Source: Naematelia aurantialba
Taxonomy: Eukaryota; Basidiomycota; Tremellomycetes; Tremellales; Naemateliaceae
DNA length: 64,000 nt
Assembly: GCA_021527695.1 (NCBI GenBank)
Contig: JAKFAO010000010.1
Span: 868,001-932,000 of the forward strand
Direction: 5' to 3'
Of the stretch, positions 55,901 to 64,000 are shown piece by piece. Position 1 is the stretch's first letter; every line of letters starts with the position of its first letter. Below the pieces are notes generated by a model. The model searched no databases. It had not been told where the DNA came from and worked only from the letters and a program-made list of their open reading frames with translations. A program made the position numbers and the translations under genes.

Positions 55901-56893
55901 GCAGTGGCGGTTTCAAGGAGTGGGTGCAGATACATCGCAGGATATACGTTGCTGATGACTTAGCGTGTATATCGGTAAACTTCGCGGGCGCAAGGTTGCC
56001 ATCTCCGAATTCCGTGGCCATCTTAGCGAGAGTGAGCAGGCTGATCTTGTTGAATCGGCCACTTGCTGACGCACACGCAGTGGACATCCGGGAGCTGAAA
56101 TTACTGGCCGAGTTCAGTCACCCCAACATTGTTCGTTTCCGCGGGATCTGTATCCCCGAGGATTCCTCGCAGATCCCGTGCATGCTCGTGAGCGAGTTAT
56201 GCGAGAACGGCGACCTATTCGACTACATCCGTAACGTGCCTCCTCAACCACTGAAGCGGGTCCTGGGACTCATGCTTGACATTGCGCGGGGCCTGGAATA
56301 CCTGCACACGCGTAAACCTGCGATCATTCATCGTGATTGCAAGTCGTCGAACATCTTGATCAACCGAGCGGGACAGGCCAAGGTGGGCGATTTCGGCCTG
56401 GCGCGGGTCAAGACCTCGACGCGGTCGATGATTCGCAGTCTGGTGGGGACTGTCAATTGGCAGGCGCCGGAGCTGTGGCATCCCCAGCCGAGGTACGATT
56501 ACAAGGTCGATGTGTTTTCCGCCGGTTGTGTGTATTGGGAGATGCTCGCGGGGTGGGGCGTTGGGGATAAGGTAAGTCTCTTGGTTTTCTCATCTGTGCC
56601 CTCTGCCCGCAATTTATCTGCGGCACGTGCAGTCTGCCCTAGCCTGTATTCTGGGATAGGGATATCGATTTCGCTGACCCCGGCAGAAATACCCCTGGGA
56701 GGGCCACAACGAGCACTACATATACGATGCTGTGGGCGCAAAGCACAGACGACCGTCGATCGTGGGCCTGCGCAAGGCGTGGGGTGCAGAGCCCGTCAAC
56801 CTCATGGAGCGTATGTGGCATCAAGACCCGGGGGAACGGCCGACCATGACGGATGTCGTCGCGGACCTCGAGGCGATGATTGCGGATCTCTAG
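52966..56893 (+). CDS. SAP-domain protein with C-terminal TKL-type protein kinase
   Basis: About 1,100 residues from nine exons with consistent frame. An N-terminal SAP-like helix pair (ALHRLRKAELIRLWKVAGMW), Arg/Ser-rich and very acidic segments (Asp/Glu runs near 54440-54600), RLTRSQHRS and RRLTRRAS repeats, a clear second SAP motif (LLRDELVQLCEARGIAVGGT then KPQLARALIEW), and a tyrosine-kinase-like domain: KIGSGGFKDVYIGKLRGRKV, AISEF, MDIRELKLLAEFSHPNIVRF, IIHRDCKSSNILI, GDFGLARVK, GTVNWQAPELW, YKVDVFSAGCVYWEML. The HRD, Asn, DFG and APE motifs are intact, but the VAIK lysine is Ser; a Lys follows GSGGF. SAP motifs bind scaffold DNA, so a nuclear role is likely; substrate unknown. No name is assigned. 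Confidence 0.88.
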
Positions 56894-57599
56894 GACTGCA
56901 CATATACTTCTGCCGGCACTTCCCTCCTGCTCCTGCGTCTCATCTGCACCTGCTTCTGCACCTGCACCCGCACCCGCTTCTGCACCTGCACCTTGTCCTT
57001 GTTCATCTTGCGACATTTCGCAGCGCGTTGCTCAGTTCCTAATCCTTTCTGGTTTGCACATGCCTCTTTTCTCCCTTTTGCGATCAACTCTCCCCGTTGC
57101 ATTCAATTCTCATCAGCTATACGAAAATGACCCTGTTGTGGCGTTTCCATTGTATCGATCATCGGGCAGTTAGTATATCAGTAGCGCTGCCAGCCACGTG
57201 TTCTTGTGTCAAGTATTATTGCATGTATCGCTGCCAACTGAGACGATACTGCCGCGCGTACCAGGTTGCACTGGCGCGAGCGCGGATACTTGTGAGGAAG
57301 AGAGAGCGGGGGATAGGAGAGTGAGAGGAGGAAGGGAAGAGGAGGGAATAGGAGAAGGAGAAATCCACGTCACGGGATGGAAACGCCGCATGGTTCCGTG
57401 GACTTGGCGGATCGGATTCGCTCGGATCCTCCAATCGAGGCGGGCCAATACCAGTACCTCCATCTCCTTCGCTTTCTGTTCTCCGCCTTGCGAGTCGCGA
57501 GTTGCGTGCTGCGTCTTTCGTCTTTGTAGACCGGCCACGAACGCGGCTGACGTCGATCGTATCCCTTCGCCCTGATACCGCCACCAAGCCAACGAGGAA
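56894..57599 (+). promoter_or_regulatory. Spacer between the SAP-TKL kinase and QCR6
   Basis: 706 bp with a CACCTGCTTCTG/CACCCG repeat just after the kinase stop (about 56945-56997). It must include the kinase 3' end and the QCR6 promoter. Confidence 0.5.
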
Positions 57600-59024
57600 A
57601 TGTCAACAGAGGTGACTGAGCGCCAGGAGGACGCGGCGCCAGTGTCGTCGTTCTTCTCCCAGCTGGTGTCGTTTGTGCTCCCTACGTATGTTCAGGCGTC
57701 TTCTTTCCTAGTATCTCCTCCATCCTCCCTCCTCCCTCCTCTGTCCTCCCTCCTCTGTCCTCTGTCCTCTGTCCTCTGTCCTCTCTCCTCTGTCCTCTGT
57801 CCTCTGTCCTCTGTCCTCTGTCCTCTGTCCTCTGTCCTCTGTCCTCTCTCCTCTGTCCTCTCTCCATCTGTCCTCTCTCCTCTCTCCTCTCTCCTCTGTC
57901 CTCTTCTGTTTACGCCTTCGTCCCTCTCCTTCATCCACTTTTCTCCTATCCCGTCATGTCCTACCTCTTCCTCACGACATACCATCGAGAGCGAGGACCT
58001 TGACTGGCAATTTCGTGTAGCCCTGTAATCGCCGTCGTCAGCCGCTAACACCTTGCAGCGCACACGCAGAAGAGGCCAAAGAGGAGGAGCCAGAAGAGGA
58101 CGAGGGGGGCAAGGAGGAGGAGGGCGACTCTGAGGAGGAAGAGGAAGAGGAGGAGCCTGAAGATGTGCGTCTTGTTCCCGCTGCTGTCCTTGTTTTCCAT
58201 CTGTCCTTGTTTACCACTGCTATCCTTGTTTTCCGCTGCTGTCCTTGTTTCCCACTGCCATGAGATTCGCCGCTGGCGCTCGCCAGCGACTGAGTAAAAT
58301 TCAGAGCAGCAGCTGATCGTCGACTTGACAGCTCGCCCCAGCGATCCGTGAAGAATGCGAGCAGGTTGAATGTACCGGCGCCTCGGCGCACTTCAAGCAC
58401 TGCGCGGAGAAGGTCGAGGGTGGAAAAGGCTGGCACGGCGAGGACTGCGTCGAGGAGCTCTTCCACCTGATGCACTGTGTTGATGTGAGTCGGCGTGCTT
58501 GTTGCTGCTGTGTGCTGTGATGGTTGTCAAATTCCCGGCCAGCCCGCCCACCCGCTGCTCTGGCTGCTCTGGGAAGAAGGAAGAACCAACATGATGGGGA
58601 TTCGGAGGGGGTGTCGCGAGGGCGAGGGCGATGCGTGCATGATCAGGAAGCGAGGCGGCTACAAGGCAATTGGACTGGACTAGGTGCCTGTCGCGATGGC
58701 AATCGTGTTTTTGTTCCTGTCGATCGAGACGCAGGATCCCTTGGATGCGATCATTGGCAGCAGGGACCCGGTCACGCTGCGGGTGGGAAACAGCAGAGGA
58801 TGGCGATGGTGCACTGGCTTGGTGGCCGCAGAGTATGCCGGCTACATGCAGCCAAAGGGAGCGGCGGCAAGGCAGCCAAAGACTCGAGCCCTGTGTTCTG
58901 TCCCCTGCGTCTTGCTTCATTGTTTTCATGTGGAGGCTGGCAGACAGGCCGATCAGTTGTGCGAGGATGCTGATCCACTGTGCAGGCCTGCGCCGCGCCA
59001 AAGCTCTTCAAGAAGCTGGTTTAG
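57600..59024 (+). CDS. QCR6: QCR6, acidic hinge subunit of the cytochrome bc1 complex
   Basis: Mitochondrial complex III subunit that helps cytochrome c docking. Four exons. MSTEVTERQEDAAPVSSFFS, FVLPT, then AHAEEAKEEEPEEDE and further Asp/Glu runs, IREECEQVECTGASAHFKHC, AEKVEGGKGWHGEDCVEELF, HLMHCVDACAAPKLFKKLV. The four conserved Cys of the hinge fold and the acidic N-terminus are both present. Intron 1 contains the CTCTGTC heptamer array, and the last intron (about 58484-58991) is about 500 nt. Confidence 0.95.
57715..57905 (+). repeat. CTCTGTC heptamer minisatellite in QCR6 intron 1
   Basis: About 20 copies of CTCTGTC with CTCTCTC variants; on the minus strand this reads GAGGACA, one base from the GAGGACT array at 2.4-2.7 kb. 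Pyrimidine-rich on the QCR6 sense strand. Confidence 0.97.
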
Positions 59025-59505
59025 AAGCATAGCGGATCTACTAGCCGTAGTCATAGCAGGGATGCAAAAATACCAGCATGCGTGCCCGCACGGCCAGAAG
59101 CGAGCGACCTCGTTCACGTCCTTGCTCTCCTTGCTCGAATGACATGCACAAGTGTCGGATTGGATGTTCCACCGCACACCATTAGTTGGATGGGATGTTC
59201 CACCGCACACCATTAGTCGGATGGTCGTTCCAGCACACAGCATGAGTCGGCTTGGATGTTCCACCACGCACCGTCTGCTCGGCAGGATATCGCGCGAGCT
59301 CGCGTGAGGGCACGTGGCTGCTGACATTGGGATCCTGGATGACTGACATGGCTGAAATGACTGAATGACTCGAACTCTAGAACGACCTGGCATGTTCCCC
59401 CCGTCCACGCTAGACGGGTCCGGTGTCCCTCGCCAATGCCAATACTCCACATTTCCCACTGTCACTCGATGAGTATATATATTCTCGAGGCGCTTTGAGC
59501 CGTCT
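59025..59505. other. Convergent spacer between QCR6 and MVP1
   Basis: 481 bp containing the 31-bp repeat; no gene recognised. Confidence 0.55.
59155..59275. repeat. About 31-bp imperfect tandem repeat with GGATGTTCCACC core
   Basis: Three to four copies of GGATGTTCCACCGCACACCA followed by TTAGTNGGATG, decreasing in identity. In the QCR6-MVP1 3'-to-3' spacer. Confidence 0.92.
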
Positions 59506-61965
59506 CTACTCGACAGGCATGCTCTGCAGCCTCTGCTTGAGCGCCTGCCAAATCGCCACGAGGCCGCTCTCGGCCGCCTCTTGCTCGGCGGCAAATGCCC
59601 GCCAGCCGAGCGTCGCCTGCGCCGCCTGCCTCGAGTGAAACACGACGGCCAGCTCGTGCCACATGCACGCGCGCACAAACACCCGTCGCGCAAGCAGGGT
59701 GTTGATGGTTGCCGTGTCTGTGTCGCTCGCCGCGACGAGTTTGTCCACCTCGGTCTCCCAGTTGGGCTTGGCGGCGGCTCGGAGGGCCTCGATCTTCTTC
59801 GATCGGGTTTCTACCTTTTTGCGAAGCGACTCGACAGAGTCCTTACTCAGCCCTGTGTGGCGTTAGTCCCGGTCTTGCATTCTGCCGGAGGTATGCGGAG
59901 TGATGGGCGATCGGTGGTGGGTGATGGCGATAGACGAGCAGTGCTCTGCGATCACGGCCATGCTAACCGGAAGATGGACGTGGGTGTGAGGATGCCAGGT
60001 CGGTGTGGAAACTGCACAGGTGAAGGATCTCATCACTCACGGTCGTGCCGCACAAACAGGTCGCGAAAAGCGAGATAGAGATCGCGCTGCGATTTGAGCG
60101 CCTCGATGTTTCCCAGCAAGATCGCCGTGGCCTGTACCAGTGTCAGCCGACGAGCCGGACATCAGCCAAAAAAAGGAGACGCGACCCACTCTCTTCTCGC
60201 CCTCTTCGGCCACCCTGGTCCAGCTCTCACCGACCTCACCGAGCCCCCTCCCCACGCCGATACACAACGAGCACCCATTCCCACCCGGCACACACCGATA
60301 GCAGCAGCTCGGCATCTCCTCGCCTACCGTCCGCAGCGACAAGGCGATCCTCGACGCATCCGCGCTAGCAGCTTGGAGGCGCGCCAAAGACCGCTCAGCG
60401 AGCACCACCAGCTTCTGGTACGACGCCAGCAGAGCCGGCAGGTGGTCCCGCATCAGGCCTAGCTTTTCCTCGAGATCAGCCGGTATGCCCATCTCTTGCG
60501 CTGGATTGAGCTTTTTGGACGCGCTTTCTTCGTCGGTAGATACTTTGGTCCGTTTGCGCCATGCTTCAAAGTTCGGTTCAGTGAGGAACACGTTCAGAGC
60601 CCCGTCGTCGCGTGTAACAGGGTGGTTGACCAGCATGTTGATGAATCGCCTCAACCCTTTGCGCCGGGCTTCAAGGAACGTCGCATCGGCTGTGGGACAT
60701 GAGCAGACTGGCCGACGTTCGTGTTCACGCGTGCAGGTAGACAACTTACGGCCAATCCTCTTTGGAGGGAGCGACGGGAGCAGTCGGAATGGCTTAGTGG
60801 CGTGAGCTTTCGTTCTGAAGGCTGTAACACAGCCGCTCAGCTCACATATCGCTTTGTAAGAATGTCCAAGAGCCACACAAAGTCGGTATAGCGCCGAGAC
60901 AACGCTCCAGCGTTCCGTTTCTGTTGAAACCATTTGAGCTTGAACACATCTACAACGCAGAGGCATTGGTAGACACTCACGTCCGACTCGATCTGGTACT
61001 TTTGCAGGAACCATCCCTCCTTCTCCGGTATGAGCGACACTTGCACCGTCTCCAATTTGGTCCAGTACCCCCGCTCAGCTGCTGCCTCGACTGCTGAGGT
61101 GCTGTGCTCGGTATAGTGGTGCTCCCCGTTCCCATTCTGGCGAGCCGCAGTGTCCCAAGGCGACGCGCTGTCCCCTCCCACGCCTGGAGTGACGGCGAAA
61201 CCGTGTGGTTGTGGCGACCGCTCAGTGTCTGCGTGGCCAAGCGATGGAGAGGGGGAGGTAGTGGAGAGAGAGGGGAGGGGTAGGTTAGGGAGCGATGCGG
61301 AAAGGCGCTCGATGGAGATTTCGCTCAAGTCGGGAGACGACTGGGCCAACGCCACGAGAGCCAGGGCGCAGAACAGCTCGGAGCGGGAGAGGGAAGACTG
61401 GTCGCGCGATGTCACACTTATAATCTGGCGGCACTTAGCCCACGGCCGAATTGAGAACTCATGGGATTGAGGGGGGACGCTTACCTTCTCGACGGTAGAT
61501 GCTGGGAGCTTTGAAGTGTGGAACAAGCGCTGCACCGAAGCCAACGAGATGTATCCCGACCCCGATGGGTCCAGCTGGTCTGCCAGGGAGAGATACAACG
61601 ACGGAGGATCCGCTACAGCAGAACCCTATCAGCAGCATCTCCCACTGCGGGAAAATGAATGCGAGGGATATTGGCGATGTAGACGCACAGATGAGTTGGT
61701 TCAGCCCTTCTCTCGCTGTGATGCCTCCGGTGCTCGGCATGCGCAGCGGTGCATCGTCCACATCGTCTCTTCGCGGCGTGCCGCTCCTCGCAGGACTCGG
61801 TACGGTCGACCAAGGATCTACTTCTCCGAACCCGCTTGTCGTCGGGTTCGGCGTCGACTGCGCGAGAGGATCGAATCCGCCGCCGCTGCTGACCCCGCTC
61901 GCAGTGTTGAGAAACGCAGACGAGGCGAGCGAGGTCCCGGCTGTCCGGCGCGGCGCGTTGAACAT
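59506..61965 (-). CDS. MVP1: MVP1/SNX8-type sorting nexin (PX-BAR)
   Basis: Endosomal membrane protein for tubule formation and retrograde or vacuolar sorting. Spliced order: MFNAPRRTAGTSLASSAFLN, a disordered N-region, an EF-hand/EH-like helical module (DQLDPSGSGYISLASVQRLF), a PX domain (WFLQKYQIESDVSVY, RYTDFVWLLDILTKRYPFRL, LPSLPPKRIG, GLRRFINMLVNHPVTRDD) and a long helical BAR region (LEEKLGLMRDHLPALLASYQ to WQALKQRLQSMPVE). The RRYTDFVWL and LLPSLPPKR motifs are the PX phosphoinositide site. This N-region, PX and BAR order fits MVP1/SNX8. It is divergent from GYP8 across 306 bp. Confidence 0.92.
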
Positions 61966-62271
61966 CTCGCGCGTGGTATGGACTGCGTAAAGTCCAGCGA
62001 GATGGCGCTGCGTTCAAGGAAGAGAGCTTGAGAGTGCGCAAAGTAAGAGGCTGTTGGGAGAGTTGGAGATGGAATCTGTAGATTGCCGGCTGTGCTTGAC
62101 CGGCGTTTCAGGGCGCGGCAACGGTTCGTCATTCCTCGTCCTAGTCACAGTTTACCAAGTTTACCTTGCACTGCACGTCGAGATGGGTGCTTCCGTCAGC
62201 AACAAATCTACAAGGCTACTGGGCTAAAACGCAGAGCACCACGTCAGTCGTGCAAGGGCCGACGAGGCGCC
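61966..62271. promoter_or_regulatory. Divergent promoter between MVP1 and GYP8
   Basis: 306 bp between opposite start codons of two membrane-traffic genes. No TATA box seen. Confidence 0.5.
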
Positions 62272-64000
62272 ATGGCGTCTACGTCTCTGCGGAACCGCAG
62301 CTCGGCCAAATCTCAGCCTCCGTCGACGCCGCCGACGCCGACATCAGGGGACGGTGGGCCGAGCTGGCTGGAGAGAAGGGAGACGCTGGTTGAGATGGCG
62401 ATAGACCATGAGGATGTCGAGTCGCTCAGAAAGCTGTCGGCGCTCCCAGGGGGATTTGGCAGCAACGATATGCGCAAACGAGCTTGGTTCGTCGCCCCTC
62501 TAGTTGCGTACATACGACGTGTTGTGCTCATGTTTCAGGCTGGTACTCCTGCATACTCGACACTACTTTCCAGATCCGACTCCGAAAGCAGATCCGGATG
62601 AAGATACAGATCCAGGTGACCATTCGGAAGCTGGTCCATCCCCCACGGAGCCGCCGATAGATGGATCGCCAGACCAAGAGGATACAAATTCGTCGGACGG
62701 GAAGGAAGGTGCAAAGGAAGAAGAGGGAGACGGAGAGATTGCCGAGCCATCCCATCACCCTGACGAGGGCCAAGTCCTCCTTGACACCAGACGGTCCTTC
62801 GTCTCTTACCCCAGAGGTGAGGGAAGCTCGTGATATGCTGGTGTTGATTTTCAGGCCTCCCGAAGGAAAGCAAGGTGGCTATGCAGGCTGATCTGCAGGA
62901 TCTTATCGTCGGAGTGTTGAGGAACTTTCCTAAATTGAGCTATTTCCAGGTGAGACGAGCCTTCGCACACTTCATACATCCAGTACCACCCGCACCCAAT
63001 TCCCGCCTTCCTGAGACTGCATCTTCTACAACCACTACAACTGTTAAAATTACCCGGCAGCGAGCTCATCGGAAGTAGGGGTACCACGACATCATGTCTG
63101 TGCTTTACCTGACTTTTATTCCTCCCAAACCACGGCTCGTGCCCAGATCACGGACAGCTTCAAGTGGCGAACTCGCGAAATCGCGCTCGGGATCCCCTCA
63201 CACACCTCCAAATCGGCCGCCGACGCCGCTCACCCCCCCACCTACCGACGAGAAGCCAGCACCGGTCGATGAGAAGCAGTTTGAGCTTGAGACGAGCGAA
63301 GTGCTGGATCCGCCTGCCTCTTCTACGGAACAGCCGGACCGTACTGTGTCCGTCTTGGAGGACGCTTCTCGGGATACCCCCGATTGGATCTTACTGCGCC
63401 ACTGTGCCGAGGTCGTCAGCCTCTGTCGGGTCAGAGACGCCATGGCAAAAGGCATGGAGCCGATGATGGCTTTGCTGCGGTATGTACGCTACTCGACACG
63501 CACATGTATCTGAACGGAGGAATAGGATCCTGAAACGTCTGCTCCGAGCGGCCGATCCGCAGTTGTCCAAGTTTTCAGCTATGATATCGCCAGTACCGAC
63601 GCTGCCGTTCTTTGCGCTGTCCTGGATCTTGTGTCTCTTCTCGCACGACATTGATACCCTCGAGCCGGTGCAGAGGATGTTTGATTACCTGCTCGCTCGG
63701 AATCCCGTCTCGGCCATCTACCTCGCCGTTGCTGTGAGTCGTTGTACACCCTGCTTCGTTATCGATTCTGCCTGCGCAATTCTGTCATTCTACTCGTTTA
63801 TCAACATCTCCCATGCTCGCAGCAGCTGAATGACATACCCAGATCCTGATAGCGAAAAAGCCTCAAATGTACGAGCTGGCGGCCAAGCTCGGTGAAGAGG
63901 CGCAGGACGATCCGACTCTGCTGCACCCCCTCTTCTCGCGTCTTCCCCCTCTGTATCCCGATACACCCGGCGAGCCGACAGACCTGTCCATCGAGGAGAC
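62272..64000 (+). CDS. GYP8: GYP8/TBC1D20-type Rab GTPase-activating protein (3' end outside window)
   Basis: TBC-domain GAP; this branch acts on Ypt1/Rab1 at the ER-Golgi step and in TBC1D20 has a C-terminal membrane anchor, which would lie beyond the edge. MASTSLRNRSSAKSQPPSTP, then MAIDHEDVESLRKLSALPGG, DMRKRAWLVLL, a long acidic insert, the catalytic Arg finger in VLLDTRRSFVSYPRG, the Gln finger in FPKLSYFQGYHDIMSVLYL, and PFFALSWILCLFSHDID, then RMFDYLLARNPVSAIYL. The two fingers are the TBC active site. Inserts before the Arg finger and after the Gln finger (Pro-rich) make it longer than yeast Gyp8. The frame is open at base 64000. Confidence 0.88.

Noticed and set aside
57682..58063. 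DRGQRTEDRGQRTE-type minus-strand frames
   Set aside because: They arise from the heptamer array in QCR6 intron 1.

Overview
This is nuclear DNA of a basidiomycete fungus, most likely a Tremellomycetes-type yeast. The evidence is GC-rich, gene-dense DNA with almost every gene split by many short introns (commonly 36-70 nt, GT-AG, often with a CTGAC/CTAAC-like branch site), fungal-specific sterol (ERG5) and sphingolipid (LCB3-type) genes, and membrane-protein families typical of basidiomycetes. No operons, bacterial signals, transposons, CRISPR arrays or tRNA genes were seen. Gene models were assembled by hand from reading frames plus splice signals, so outer limits are firmer than some internal splice sites.

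Layout. 0-10.5 kb: truncated Ser/Pro-rich gene; PHF5A/Rds3 splicing factor (-); GPI8 (-) head-to-head with OST5 (+); a small MARVEL-like four-span protein; a YjlB-like cupin. 10.5-13.2 kb: gene-poor spacer. 13-20.5 kb: Ran1/Sks1-type kinase (+), RPD3 histone deacetylase (-), SPF27/BCAS2 (+), V-ATPase subunit F (-). 21-31.6 kb: CDC1/TED1/PGAP5 phosphoesterase (-), YOP1 (+), MTD1 (-), ERG5/CYP61 (+). 32-42.7 kb: CZIB zinc protein (+), UBC4/5 (-), a very unusual F-BAR/RhoGAP/GNA1-type acetyltransferase reading frame (+), LCB3-type lipid phosphatase (+). 44-51.7 kb: a run of membrane proteins: two DUF6534-like seven-span proteins (one on each strand), a small conserved protein, and a second MARVEL-like protein. 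53-64 kb: a SAP-domain TKL kinase (+), QCR6 (+), MVP1 sorting nexin (-), and a GYP8/TBC1D20-type Rab GAP (+) cut by the right edge.

Many genes serve the ER and secretory membranes: GPI attachment and remodelling (GPI8, TED1), N-glycosylation (OST5), ER shape (YOP1), ergosterol (ERG5), sphingolipids (LCB3) and traffic (MVP1, GYP8). Two belong to the spliceosome (PHF5A, SPF27).

The most notable observations are: (1) a continuous spliced frame joining an F-BAR/RhoGAP protein to a glucosamine-6-phosphate N-acetyltransferase domain; (2) a SAP-TKL kinase in which the beta-3 lysine is Ser and a lysine sits in the glycine loop as in WNK kinases; (3) many minisatellites confined to introns or gene-end spacers, mostly pyrimidine-rich on the sense strand, several sharing a GAGGAC-like heptamer; (4) paralogous membrane proteins with a conserved C-terminal tail.
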